Origin: Schistosoma haematobium
Lineage: Eukaryota; Platyhelminthes; Trematoda; Strigeidida; Schistosomatidae
Reading direction: 5' to 3'
Assembly (NCBI RefSeq): GCF_000699445.3
Contig: NC_067201.1
Location: 19,695,001-19,759,000 of the forward strand
Length of the DNA: 64,000 nt
Both the position numbers and the translations under genes were made by a program. A model generated the notes under the pieces. It made no database searches. It was not told the DNA's origin and saw only the letters and a list, made by a program, of their open reading frames with translations. The first letter of the stretch is position 1; each line of letters opens with the position of its first letter. This document shows, in pieces, positions 48,123 through 60,455 of this stretch.

Positions 48123-51100
48123 CAGTCAGTCAGTCAGTAACAACGTAGAACTTCGTACGTACGTACATCAGTTCGAGTTGCCACACCACTTTAGCACAGA
48201 GATTCAGTTGTCGATTCAAATCCCGTAGTGGTAGAGGTAGTAAGAGTATAAGCAGTAATAGGGAAGATTAGGGTTTGGAGATGTTATTTAAAGAGTATAA
48301 TCCAGTGAAATAAATTTGGAAAGATGAAAAAAAGGACATGGAGAATTCAGAAGATTAGAATTTGGGAGAACACAAAGAGTGGATGCACCTGCGCCATTCC
48401 AAACGATTCCGAGCAATGTCATTCAGGGTCTCTAACCATCGGTTGCTATCATCTCGTGGTCCCCAACCAGGTAGTCTACACCTACCAACATGACTCAGTC
48501 CACTTGTCAGTGACTTCATGGTTTTGTGCCATGTTTTGGTCTGGCCACCCCTAGCTTTCTTCCAACCTACTCCTATACCACTGAACATAGCACGTCGAGG
48601 TAGTCGGTCGTTGGGCATACATAACACGTGTCCCAGCCATCTCAACTGATGAAATTTCACTACTTCATCAATTGATTTGCCATCCTTACCTAGTACCCGT
48701 TTCCTAACAACTGTGTTACTCGATGGTCCCATGATATACGAGCAATGTTTCGAAGACACCTATGATCAAATACTAGTAACCTACGAATATCCTCTACTCT
48801 TACCGGCCATGTTTCACTGCCATAAAGTAGGACGGGACGAACTGCTGCGCAGTAAACACGTCCTTTGGTTGATAGACGGATATCTTGCCTACGCCATAAA
48901 TGACGCAAGTTGGCAAAAGCTAGTCGAGCCTTCTGTATCCGTGCTGAGATTTCGTCACACACCAGACCACAAGGGCTGATGAGACTTCCAAGATAAGTGA
49001 AGCGGTCGACACACTCAACTACTTCACTCCCTATCACTAGTTCGGGTGTCGATGTAACCCAATCCTAAAGCAACATTTTGCATTTCGAGGGAGAGAATCG
49101 CATCCCGAACATGCTTGCATTGTTGCTTAGAGTGGTCAGAAGACTCTGCATTTTGTCAGCGTCTTCACCAAATAAAACTATGTCATCAGCATATTCTAAG
49201 TCAACAAGTGAACCTCCCGGTAGAAGTTCAACCCCTGTAAATTTAGATCAGGAGAGTGTTATCTCTAAAAGTACGTCGACCACAAAGTTGAACCAGAATG
49301 GGGAGAGTGGACAGCCCCGACGAACACCACTTGAGGTAATCAATTCTGATGACAGTTCGCCATAAGCTCTCACTCTACCAGTTGTGTTCGAGTAGAGAGC
49401 CTTTATAAGGTTAATGTACTTCTTTGGTACTCCTTTCAGTGACAAACACTGCCATAGAACCTCACGATCTACAGAGTCGAATGCCGCTTTAAGGTCGAGA
49501 AATACTACCATTGTGGGGCGTCTGAACGAGTGTCTGTGTTCTAGAACCTGACGTAGTGTGAATATCTGGTCTATACAACCACGTCCAGGCCGAAAACCGG
49601 CCTGGTTTTCTCTATTCTGCTCTTCATGAGCTTTGATTAGGCGTCGAAGTATTATTGAGGCTAATATTTTAGACACTATATTAGTCAAACTGATTCCTCT
49701 GTGATTGTCACAAGAGGACTTTTATCCTTTCTTATATACTGGCACAATCAGTGATTGAAACCAGTCAGATGGGATTACGTCCAGTTCCCAAATTCTACCC
49801 AAGACCTCAGTTAATCCCACTGCTAATACTGAACCACCATCCTTAAAAATCTCAGGAGTGAACCTGTCAGGGCCTGCTGCTCTCCCTCGCTTCAGATTTC
49901 CTATGGCTTTTTCAACTTCGTAAAGAGACAGAGGACCTACATTAACTTGCCATTCAGGTTGACTGGAGACCGTGAGAAACCAAAGTGTGGCTGAAAGCCA
50001 GTTGAACTGATCCCTTAAGTGTTCTGCCCATCGATCCAATCTCCTGGATTGAGAATGTATAATATGTCCATCTTTCTCTGAGAATGTTTCGCTGACAGTC
50101 GGTTTCCTTAACAAGTCTGAATAATTGTCTGCTATTACCTATTGCCGCTGCCTTTTCCATCTCTCTTGCTTTCGCTACCCACCAATGCTCGCGATCATTG
50201 CGTAGGCTTCTTGTCAGCTTGCGCTTAAGCTGACTCCGCTCTTCATTATGTTCAGAGCCAGGTGGAATGAGTTTCCGAACATCTATCAGTGCGATAGATG
50301 CTGCTGAGATCCAGTGTTGCTCCCTAACCTTCTGGTTTACCTTACTAGTAGATATCACTGCTGTTTCCACAGCTTTTCGGATATCATTCCATGCTGCATC
50401 GGGGTGGGCATCACATACATGGCTGCCTAACTGTTTTCCTAGTTGTTCCTGAAATATACTCTTAGCTTGACTATCATTAAGTAGGCCCCTAAGAGGTTTC
50501 CTTCCAGCGTCTTTCCTACGTCCAGTAAGACGCAAGCAAATACGCGCTCGCACTAGAGCATGATCTGAATCTAAGCATGTGCTCCAGAATGAGCGACAGT
50601 CTTCTATCGAGCCCCTCCATCGGTGGCTGATAGCGATGTGATCTATTTGGGTCCAACGTTGGGACGAATTAGGGGGTCGCCATGTTAAAAGATGTTTTTC
50701 CTTATGCTTAAAGTTAGTATTTGCAAGGAACAGGCCGTTATCTGAGCATAGCTGCAACAGACGGCCGCAATTATCTGCTCTCTGAGCCACGACACCATGA
50801 GATCCACCTAGGTGTCTTTCCCTATCGCTTAGTTTACCTACTTGAGCATTAAAGTCACCGGCCACTATTACTACATCAGAGCGCCTAGCTTTTAGGAGGA
50901 GGTCGGAGAGGTTTCTGTAAAACTCATCTTTGACATCATCTGAGCTGCAGTCAGTGGGAGAATAGGCAGAGACGACGAAGAGGCAACGACGAGTGTCCCT
51001 ATCTTTCCGGATTCTTACTGTTCCGTTCAGTCGGACAGCGCACAAACGGCTGTCTACTGGGATCCACTTTAAGAGAGCTAGTTCTGCCCTAGGACTTAAT

Positions 51101-52053
51101 GCTATACCTACGCCGGCGAAGCCACGGGAAGCAGAATCAGGGCTTCCAGATACACGAAGCGTAAATCGAGTCGGTTCTTTATTTTGGCATGGTGAGGTCA
51201 AATTAATGACGCTACTTGGATCCTGTATGCGCGTTTCGGAGACGCAGCACACATCGATGGCGCGAGATTCTAAAGTTTTAGCTAAGGAAGCCTGCTGTCC
51301 TATTTGGCAAAGTGTTCGTACGTTAAAAGCTCCTACGTGTAGTTTAGAGCGTGGTTTCAGGAGACCAGGAATGGCGTTCCACGTACTCGAATCGTTTGCC
51401 CTAGCGGTGCGAGGTGATAAAGAGACGTGAGGAGGGTTAGTCATGGAGATAAGAGAGGTATTAGGAGGTGTAGGAAGGATTTGAATGTGACCAACTTGGT
51501 CTCGTGTGCTGTTACGGGTATGAGGGCTGATGTCACTTCCCGGCTGCCCACACCGTGGAAGGGTATTTCTTGAGGAACCTGAAAAGGAAATTAGATTAGT
51601 GTTGATCTTGACGACCTGGGAGCGTGACCGCAGAGCCCAAGGGACAACTGCTTGAGGCCGGTCGCGCACGGCCTTTTTGTGGAAGGTTTTTGACGTGTTA
51701 GCTCCGTTCTTCAAAGGGCCTTACCGCCGGAGACGGAAATCTGTGAGGTAAGGTGAGGTGTGACATTTTTAGGGTCGACCTTTTCTAACCCCACCCCTCC
51801 TTGTGGGAAGGCAGCATCGCTGTCATGCTGGTTGTCCGAGGGAAACACCTTACTGCTGTCACACCTCTTTACAGTCAGCAGTACGACTTCGCCCTCAGAC
51901 CTTGAGTTGCTGCTTTTAATCTTACCGTTCACCAATCGACCTGCCTGGCATGGTAGAACCTACAGGAACATATGTTCCAGCCAATATAGCTCGGTTGGGT
52001 CATCACGATAAGCAAGCCCGACCACCGCGTCAAGACAGCAGCTTCGGTCGGGT
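48123..52053 (-). mobile_element. Near full-length RTE-like LINE with 11-bp target duplication
   Basis: 3931 bp on the minus strand, starting ACCCGACCGAAGCTG (52053) and ending in a short (ACTG)n tail (48123-48138). The flanks GGAATACCCTT (48112-48122) and GGAATAACCTT (52054-52064) are an 11-bp duplication with one mismatch. Simple-repeat tails and a single APE-RT protein are typical of RTE-type LINEs; schistosome SR2 or Perere-type families are the likely relatives, but the exact family was not established. Confidence 0.85.
48355..51714 (-). pseudogene. LINE polyprotein (AP endonuclease and reverse transcriptase), broken
   Basis: Endonuclease frame 51714-49954 shows F-N-V-R-T-L, S-E-T-R-I, G-D-F-N-A-Q, and near the end D-H-I-A-I and S-D-H-A-L, the catalytic blocks of AP-type endonucleases. 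A frameshift near 50110 leads to the reverse transcriptase frame (N-L-K-R-G-R-A-A-G-P-D, then F-L-D-L-K-A-A-F-D, G-V-R-R-G-C-P-L-S-P and Y-A-D-D at about 49190). That frame carries TAA near 49720 and TGA near 49247. A second shift near 48700 precedes the C-terminal block L-R-W-L-G-H-V-L, which ends at 48355. With two frameshifts and at least two stops, the copy is dead. Confidence 0.85.
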
Positions 52054-52550
52054 GGAATAACCTTATTCCAGACCAATCGTGCACATGTGTTCCAGTATCC
52101 TGAAAGAACAATTGACATATAGACCTATTGTTGGTCATCGGCTACCATGGTACTGCATCTCCTAACGTTGCTCCACTGCCTTGTGGATCAGACCTTGAGG
52201 TAGAAGGCTCCAGATGTGTCTCCCTAAGAAAATCACCTGCTTCGGTTTGAGCACCTGGGCATTATTCCAGCCCTCACACAAATCGAGTGATTTATGTGGC
52301 GCATATCTATTTGGTGCCTCCTTGTACCAATGTTTATGTGCTTAAATAAATAAATTCCTACATCCTCCTACTCCTGAATCCAACGGTCTAGTTATACTTT
52401 TTGTTTCGGAGTTTCTTTTGAACTTGACTTCCGTTGCTTACAAGTATTGCATTACTTTAGTCATCTCTAGTATCACTTTGCGATACCTATAGTCTTACAA
52501 GTGAAAATATGCACTGTTATGTTGCTAAATCGTTTGATGACTTTTTTTAG

Positions 52551-54598
52551 TGAATTATTCCCGGTCTTTTTCAGGTCTGCGTTTGTCTGTGGCAGTTCTC
52601 ACTGTCAGCGACACATGCTCCAAGGATATTTTACTCGATCAAAGTGGCCCAGTTGCTGAAAGTTCACTCCAGGAGGCAGGATTTAACGTCCCGTTAAAAG
52701 ATTGTGTCCCGGATGACCCACATATTATTCGTCGCGTAATTATGAAATGGGTAGCTTCTCGTCAAGTAGAAGCCGTACTTACGCTAGGGGGTACAGGTCT
52801 GTCTAGAAGAGATGTTACTTCGGATATAATTATTGAGTTAGTTTCCCAAAATCAACGTCTACATGGTATTGAGCACTCTCTTTATTCTATTTCACTTCAA
52901 AATACCCCGATGGGTGCTCTATCGCGATTTGTAGCTGGAGTATGTAATGAAACTCTACTAATAACCTTACCAGGTAGTACACGCGCAGTTTCTCAGTGTA
53001 TCCCAGTTATTCTTCCAGTAATGAAACATGCTATCCAGCAAATCAAAGGTTGGGATCATCTTGTAAAATTAGAACATCCCATTCAGTATAATCTGGATAA
53101 AAGTATATTAGAACGCGAATATCCTGTCGTTAGTCGTTGTAGACATTCTAAATATCCAATGATATCAGTTGATGAAGCACTTGAAAAGATATTCGCCGTG
53201 TGCAGTTTTGAGATGGGGATTGAAGCAGTGTTTCATAAAAATGCTTTAGGTCGTGTTCTTGGTCGAAGTTTAAAGTCATGTCAGTGCATTCCTCCTGTTG
53301 ATGCGAGCATGATGGACGGATATGCTGTTCGATTTACGGATGGTGCTAGTCAACTAAAAGTTGTTGGTGCGTCGTATGGTGGGGTTCATATGTGTGCAGG
53401 TAGAGAGTTAGTTGTTACTCCAGGCACATGTGTTCGTGTTAGTACTGGCAGCCCTATTCCCTCTGGAGCTGATTGCGTTGTTCCAATAGAGAACACCACA
53501 CTTATCTCTAAACGAAAAGGTGAACCTGTAGATCTTTATTTAGAAGAGGAAGACACGATTGAAGTGACTATTCCACCTGGAAGTGTTGGGCAGTTCATTC
53601 GTCCAGCTGGTGTCGATTTAGACAAGAACTTTGTTTTTAGGCGAGGACTACGCCTTGGTTCAACGGAATTAGGGTTGATTTCCGGTGCAGGTTTGCTAAC
53701 ACCTTGGCCATCTAATCATGCAGATTATGTCAAGGCAAATGAAGGTCCAATTCCTTACGCGGTTTTAGATCGTCTTTTGCAAGGCGGATACCTACCCTGT
53801 CTAGAGCAATGTCGCATTGGTGTCTTATCGACTGGAAATGAGGTTTTAGATTGTGTTGTTTCTGAAACAAAGCCTTTTGTGAGAGACAGTAACCGCCCTG
53901 TTTTAATCAACCTACTGCACAAACATAATTATTTTAATGTTGTAGATTGTGGGATTTTAACCGATGATCGAAAATCCTTAAGAATGGGCTTGTCCAGGGC
54001 TTTAACCTTGTGTGATATTCTTATCACAACAGGCGGCGTAAGCATGGGTGAACGTGATATGGTTAGTAAGATACTAATCGAAGATTTTAATGCAACTCTC
54101 CACTTCGCTCGAGTGTTTATGAAACCAGGGAAACCAACAACATTCTTATCTATACCTCATCATGATAATTTAGCCATCGCCGCTTCTACTACCACTAAAC
54201 CAAAGCCTGTGTTAGCATTTTGCCTACCAGGTAATCCTGTGTCATGTTATGTAACAGCGCATCTATTTGTTTTGCCCTTATTAAGGAAGTTGGACTTACG
54301 ACCTCTTGAAGAATGGTGCTTTCCAAGTATTCATGTACGGTTGTTACATTCTGTTAAACTGAGTGATCGTCCAGATTACACACGTGCCAGATTAGTTTGG
54401 AAAGAGAATTCAGAATATAACCAACCTTCCGTACCTTGTGCATCTTGTGATATGATAGAGAATCAAATGAGTTCTTGCTTAGCTAGTTGTCTTAATTCTA
54501 ATTTGTTACTGGTACTACCTCCCATTGTTAATGACGGACCACAGGAACTTCCTGTTGATTCTGTTGTTAATGCTTTAGTTATTGATTCGATATTTTAA
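52551..54598 (+). CDS. GPHN: Gephyrin/cinnamon-type molybdopterin adenylyltransferase-molybdenumtransferase
   Basis: Catalyses the last two steps of molybdenum cofactor synthesis: adenylation of molybdopterin (MogA-like G domain), then metal insertion (MoeA-like E domain). Numbering codons from 52550: the G domain, about 10-165, has L-T-V-S-D at 17-21, G-G-T-G at 80-83, Asp 88 and L-P-G-S at 140-143. The E domain, about 200-650, has D-G-Y-A-V at 256-260, T-G-G-V-S-M-G-E-R-D at 494-503, M-K-P-G-K-P at 524-529 and L-P-G-N-P at 559-563. The linker is only about 30 residues, far shorter than in vertebrate gephyrin, which favours an enzymatic rather than a synaptic-scaffold role. No ATG opens the frame. 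The exon begins at a splice acceptor (AG at 52549-52550 or at 52573-52574), so a small first exon lies upstream. The rest is a single exon. Confidence 0.92.
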
Positions 54599-54678
54599 AG
54601 TTGAACGCTTCACATTGAATAGACCTATTACTTAATTAAATTATAATCTGACTACTGTTGTTTATTTTCCTGATTAAG

Positions 54679-54684
54679 AATAAA
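54679..54684 (+). terminator. Poly(A) signal AATAAA of the gephyrin-like gene
   Basis: AATAAA 81 bp after the stop codon, in a T-rich region. Confidence 0.6.
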
Positions 54685-54974
54685 ATATTTGTTGAGCATG
54701 TGAGAGCTTTTATTTGCAATTTTGCGTTATGTTGACTCGGGTACTCATCAACTTCAATTCGTGGTAGTAGACGTCACTCAAATGAATTAATTTAAGACTT
54801 ACTAATTATATGAAGTAATTTGGACAGAGAGCCGACATTACAAATTGATTTATGTTTTATATTTGAATGTAAGCAATATTTATCTTAACAGTCTACCTCT
54901 GTCAAATTTTCCTCAGGTCAATATATGTTCCTCATTTGAATTTATTCAACACAAGAATTCTTCAACTTCGTGTT

Positions 54975-55147
54975 TTAATAGTTGAATTTATTAGTCAATT
55001 GAAGCTAGACCACCATAGAAAACCTGGGAGCACTGAACGGCCGTTTCGTCCTAGTATGGGATTCATCGGCAGTGCGCATCCACGATCCCCTTTCCATGTT
55101 TTCCATGGTGGTCTAGCTTCAATTGACTCATGAATTCAACTATTAAA
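54975..55147. mobile_element. Head-to-head SM-alpha-like SINE tails
   Basis: Arms 54975-55027 and 55097-55147 are inverted copies of the same tail (…GGTGGTCTAGCTTCAATTGACT…). The left, minus-oriented copy continues into a hammerhead-like core (55075-55030) and the linker GGGGATCGTGG. The right, plus-oriented copy has only the tail, running on to CCACAAAACCCC near 55170. It looks like two truncated copies joined head to head. Confidence 0.7.
55030..55075 (-). ncRNA. Degenerate hammerhead ribozyme core
   Basis: On the minus strand: stem I GCACTG (55075-55070) pairs perfectly with CAGTGC (55035-55030). Stem II is TCC/GGA around a CATACTA loop, followed by CGAAAC (55048-55043) and the palindromic GGCC stem III region with GTT at the cleavage position. 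The CUGANGA box is altered to CCGATGA (second base changed) and the first stem II base is A, so activity is doubtful. The very short stem III would favour action as a dimer. Confidence 0.6.
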
Positions 55148-55849
55148 TTACTATAATATCCACAAAACCCCTCTGGACTTCGTGTTTGTTGAAATAGATC
55201 TAAAGAAAAAGATTCTCTGCTTTTTGTTTAGACAAGTCAAAACATGAGTTTATAAAACTATTCAATTACATTCTGGAATGCATATCTATTTGAGGTGGTT
55301 GGTTTTCATATGAAAATGGGTAATAGAAATTTATTTTCCGAAACATTAAGTAGCATGACCATTTCAGCGTACTCCACTTACCTTTAAATTAGTATATTCT
55401 CGTACTTATCAACCCGAGTAATTAATTTTCTTATCTCTTAATACTAAGTAATGGTTTAGCAATGTTGAATAAGTAAAAGTGAGACCATTAACCACCACGA
55501 GCATTTTATTGAAATATTTTCATTAATTAGGTAGTGTAGCTAATTTTTCACACCTCCCAGGGGCAATTTATACGAAGCAATGGTCAATCATATATAAATT
55601 GGTTTACAGTTAAATGCTTTAACCATCATCCCACATTAAAACTTAGTGACTATGTACCAGTTTACATGTTAAGTTATGCGACAACCGTTGCAATTGTACT
55701 ACCGTTTCTCTGTTAGGTGATTATTCGACGCGATTACTATGAGCCTAATATCATAATTCTAAATTTCTCTTTGAAGCTGTATATTATAGACCCGACTAAA
55801 GGGGAATTATCGTCATGGTGCATAGTCGTTAGGATGGTTTTTTAGTGGT

Positions 55850-57500
55850 TTCACAAAATTCTACTTAATCAGCCTTGTCTGACTCCGGTCGTCACTTGGA
55901 ATGCATCTGTCAACTGTCCTCCATGCGCGGCTTCGCAGTGTGGTCCGTCGTATGAATTCCGGATGATTTTGACGGTTTTCCCAGTTACACCATAAAGTCG
56001 AAGTAGGTTCCATAATATTCTCCTATCCATACCGTCAAACGCTTTCTCATAGTCAATGAATTTGATGTATAGTGACGAATTCCATTCAATGGATTGTTGA
56101 ACGATGATCCGTAGTGTTGCGATTTGGTTCGTGGACGACCGATCCTTACGGAATCCGACCTGTTGATCTCGGAGCTAAGTGTCCACTGAATCATTCATCT
56201 GGTTCAGCAACACTGTTGGAACCGCTTGCTGACACGAATAGTAGTAGGATGCCTCTGTGGTTCTCACATTTACTGAGATTTCATTTTCTTTTCATTGGTA
56301 TCTTGATGAGGTATTCTTCTTTCCATTCTATAGGCATTTGTTGCTCCTAAATCTTTCAGAATAGGATGTGAAGCATGTTTTCAGTTACTTCAATATCTGA
56401 CTTCAGTGCTACAGCCGATATGTTGTCAGGTTCTACTGCTTTCCCACAGTTGATCTGTCTGCCATCCTGATTTTTTCTATTGTTGATGGAGTGGCAACCA
56501 TAAGAATGTGCGTGTGTGCTTCTTCGATGTCTGATGGTTCAGCGTGACTGGTCTTTCCAAGGGTTCTTTTGAGTGCTCTCAGGTTTCCCTTCACTTGCAA
56601 CTCTCTCCACTCTCGTCGCTAGATGTTCCACATACTTCCGTTCATCAGTTCTGATGCTGCTCTTCACTCGCTTGTTTGCCTGTGAATTTGTCTTCTGTCT
56701 TGACCTTCTCTACTATTGTTTGGTTGTTGTCGACTGGTGTCTTCCTGTTCTTACTTTCTTGAATCGTGCGTAGGATATCAACAGAAATCCACCCTTTATG
56801 ACGGTGCTTCTTGCGACGCAGCACCTCCTGTTACTACTTTTTATTATCCATTTCCATTTGTTTCCATAGTAGTTTACTCTTTTAGTGGGACTTATTGGTA
56901 GGATTTATGTTGACTTCATATGTCAGTATCTCAAAGGAAGGCTGTATTAATCTTTTGTGATACTGTTTATCCAGTGTTTCTTTAGCTTTAGTTTCATCTT
57001 TGCAGCTATCAGGTAGTGATCTGAAGCCATATCAGCTCCTCTATTTTTTTCTTACGACAATGGTAACACATATAACTATTTTGTCGAAAGCCCACAAATT
57101 TGTAAATCTCACAGTTTCCGTCCATTTCTCCCAGTCCTTGTTATCCCTCGATATCGTCATACTCTGTATTGTCCATTTTGACCTTGGCGTTTAGGTCTTT
57201 CATCAGGACGGTTCAGTCCTTTTCTGGGTATTTCTCTACAATGGACTACAACTTCTTACAAAACAAATATTCACCATTCCCCCTGATATCAATGGTGAGC
57301 GCATGGTTGTGGATGACATTGCTATCCATGTTTTCTTTGCTTACAAGGGTGCTTTGATAATCCTGGATTTATGAGATTCCCACCTTATAAATGCTTTCTG
57401 CACATCTTTAAATAGCATCAGTGCAACTCCTTGTGTGTGCGAGACATTTTATTCTTCATGACCAGAATACAGTATCACTTCTCTCGAGTTTTGGTATGGG
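55850..57500 (-). pseudogene. Decayed LINE of a second RTE-like family
   Basis: On the minus strand, pieces of a reverse transcriptase can be read: F-I-D-Y-E-K-A-F-D-G-M-D-R-R-I near 56030, then L-Y-G-V-T-G-K, P-H-C-E-A-A-H-G-G-Q-L near 55930. Upstream, K-D-R-S-S-T-N-Q-I-A-T-L-R precedes them near 56130. The F-I-D-Y-E-K-A-F-D form differs from the F-L-D-L-K-A-A-F-D form of the LINE at 48-52 kb. Towards 57500 similarity fades. Many stops and shifts. Confidence 0.6.
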
Positions 57501-58928
57501 TAAGGTATTGGTACTAAGTTAAATCCTATAAAAGACAAAAGAAACACGTCTCTTTCAAAACGGAACGTAATCACTATTCATGAAGATACCGTTTTTCCGA
57601 TATTGTACTCGTTTGCAGAAAACCTGCAAAGTGAAATTATATAACTGGTGAGACAGGTTCTGTTAAAGTATCCAAAATGTCATGATACTTTGCGACTACT
57701 ATTATTTCTTGCCATTGTGAAAATAGCAAATTGGTATTATGTTTCTTCATAAATGTTTTGATCGATTGATAAAAGTCTTTGTCGTTTACGTTGTTAAACA
57801 ATTGTGCTGACACCTTGACTCTAAACTAAATCGACTTTAAATTAATCTAGCAAGGAATATACTACTGGGAACGACTTCGCATATAACTACTTTAGCAACA
57901 GTTGAGACAACGGATTTCGACTAAATACATTCGGAATTATTCTCTATTGCATACCAACATCGTTCTAATTTTCAACAGACAAGATGAAGGGAGAAGTGTC
58001 AGATCCTAAAATTTATTAACCTTAGATCAATATTTTAATTTGTGCAATCGTTTATGTTCAGAAAATTATAATCTACTGAGTTATTTGGTATTTAATAATT
58101 CCATTCAGTTTCTAAAGATTGCCTCTTAACTGGTTCATCTAGAAATTGTATTGTTCTTTCAGTTGAATGGCTTGCTTCTTAACTGTGATTCCCAAAACAA
58201 CTGAAGTGAGATCATGGAAATTTCAGGGTAAATAAACCGTACACCCTTTTAAAATACTTTCTCGACACACTTGTCCTATGTCTTTTTCTATTTCAAGCAT
58301 CTTCATGTATCAGGTTTTTCAAATGCCTCATCGTTTCACATCTTGCTAGAATCATGTCAAGAAACGATTTGACCAAATTTAATTCGTCGGCAGTTACCGG
58401 GAAGGTCACTCACGGATTCTAAAATACAAGGGACCGCACATATTTGATCTAACCGATACAGGAGGTTGAAAGTAGTTTTGGCTTTGAATTTTCCTATCAC
58501 CATTATTTAAGTCTACTTAATTCAAATGATGAAATTTCACTTTAATTATCATAATCATTCTAACTGATATGTTTGCTTTAAAATGGAAATAATGTTATTT
58601 CAGTTTAACAATCAGATTAGAGTTTAGATAAAAAAGGATGAATATTTCCGTTCCCAATATTCCTTTTAGTTTTAGTGACAAATATTTTGATGCTATTTGG
58701 GAACCATTATTAATGCCATTTGATTATGAATTATCACTGAATTCTCATTAAATATTGACTTTCAAGTAGCGAATCAACTATTATTACTCTCAGTCGTCCT
58801 ATCATTATTATGATCTTTTTCGAAATCTTCAAAATCCATCGAATGGTTCTTGAATTCGTACTGTGGATTAGCATTTTTCGTGCCGTGAATTTTCACAATA
58901 GTTTTCATTCGAAATGACTATTCTTTTC
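57501..58928. other. No recognisable feature
   Basis: AT-rich intergenic DNA. Confidence 0.4.
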
Positions 58929-59386
58929 TTTATTTGAACACATAAATATTGTTACAAAGGGGCATTGACTACATATACGCCACACAAGTCACTTGATTGG
59001 TGTGAGGGATAGGGTACTCCCCAGGTGCTCAAACCAAAGCAGGTGGTTTCCTTAGGCAGCCACATCCGGAGCCTTCGACCTATAGGTCTGATCCATAAGG
59101 CAGTGGAGAAACGTTAGGAGATGCAGTAACATGGTAGCCGATGACCAACAATAGGTTTATATGCCATTTGTTCCTCCAGGATCCTGGACCACATGTACAC
59201 GATTGGTTTGGAATAAGGGTTTTCCAACTCCCCTACTTGGACCCTCCGTGTCCACCAACCCGGTTAGAGCGTTGGACATTCGCTTTTTGTCCTCTTCATT
59301 TCGTAAAAAACACCTGTGGTGCGAGAAGGCAGTGAGTAAGACTTTTCTGTCAGTGGTTGTATACGCGTGGCCATTTGAGACCATCA
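58929..59386 (+). repeat. Dispersed repeat R, uninterrupted copy
   Basis: About 458 bp, from TTTATTTGAACACATAAA to GCGTGGCCATTTGAGACC. Over its last 285 bp (59100-59386) it appears almost identical to the inverted copy at 60914-61350. Confidence 0.8.
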
Positions 59387-59688
59387 TAAGTCATTTACTT
59401 CCACTTACATATTGATCTAAAAATCATATCATTACTTGACTTTCTCTTGGTCGCATTCCAACGATCGAATTGTTCCATGGAATTGTCTTTGTCTAAATAA
59501 TCTGAACGGATATATAAGACCACAAAATATTTTGAATTCGACGATTTTTTTTCACTTTATCAATTCTCACTCATCACTTTGATTAATAGTAAAAATATTC
59601 GACAGTAATATCTAAGTTTAGGTTTCCTTCTAAAAACTTTATCATACTGATAACTAAAATAAAACATTTTTTCTTTTTCATATTTCAG

Positions 59689-60455
59689 AAAACACATAGT
59701 ATGATATGAGGCCAAAACTTCCAAAAACTATTTCAGCATGGCAGCTGATGAGCTTTTTACCACCTGGTGCAGCAGACATCACATCTGAATTACACTTCAC
59801 AAGGACTAGACGTATGCCCAATATAACTCGTCCAGACCAATTACTTATTAAGGTTAAAGCGGCATCGTTAAATCCTGTCGATTCTTTGCTTGTCTATGGT
59901 TATGGTTCTTCTAGCTTTAATTTATTACGTCGCTTTACATCAAACTATGGTTGCTTTGGTCTACCTGATGCCACAACAGCAGAAAATGCTGATTTTCCTT
60001 TTACACCTGGTCGTGATTTTTCTGGTCAAATAGTTGACATCGGTTCAGAAGTTGCTTTATCCAACCTAAACAGGCAAAATAAACTTATTATTGGTACAAA
60101 TGTGGTTGGTGCTACATGGCCTTTTCTCAGTACTACTGGATCTGGTTCATTAGCTGAATATATTGTCTGTCCAGCCGATTATGTTGCTCCATTACCTAGT
60201 AATGTTTCTTTCATATCTGCAGCTGCATTAGGATATGCTGGTTTAACTGCATGGTCAGCTTTAGTTGATGCTGGTGGAATCGACCCTGTTAGTAAGTCAT
60301 CACCATCAGCTTGTTCAATTCTTATAACTGGCGCCACTGGTGGTGTTGGCTTTATTGCAGCACAATTGGCTAAACTTTGGGGTTGGAAAGTTCATGTCAC
60401 ATGTCCAAGTGATAAAAAGGCATTAGATTTAATGAATGTTTTACAAGTTGATGAA
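59689..60455 (+). CDS. RTN4IP1: RTN4IP1-like quinone oxidoreductase, first coding exon
   Basis: A zinc-free medium-chain dehydrogenase/reductase of the reticulon-4-interacting protein 1 type, a mitochondrial NADPH-dependent oxidoreductase linked to coenzyme Q metabolism in animals. The start ATG is at 59706, giving 250 codons up to a consensus donor GTAAGT at 60456 (phase 0). The residues show S-L-N-P-V-D at 54-59, G-R-D-F-S-G at 102-107, G-S-L-A-E-Y at 147-152, T-A-W-S-A at 181-185, and the Rossmann loop G-A-T-G-G-V-G at 209-215. The rest of the nucleotide-binding domain must lie in later exons, which are not found in the remaining 3.5 kb. A polypyrimidine tract and TTTCAG (59688) just before the start suggest a cis intron or a spliced-leader acceptor. 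An upstream ATG at 59701 gives only two codons. Confidence 0.85.

Larger units (their letters stand above)
47925..52355 (-). repeat. Dispersed repeat R, copy split by a LINE
   Basis: The second half (47925-48122) and first half (52054-52355) together form one minus-orientation copy of the repeat described at 58929-59386. They are separated exactly by the LINE at 48123-52053. Confidence 0.75.

Noticed and set aside
59141..59415. Conserved 64- to 84-codon frames repeated at 60904-61205
   Set aside because: They are different frames of repeat R copies on both strands, with no sign of coding constraint.
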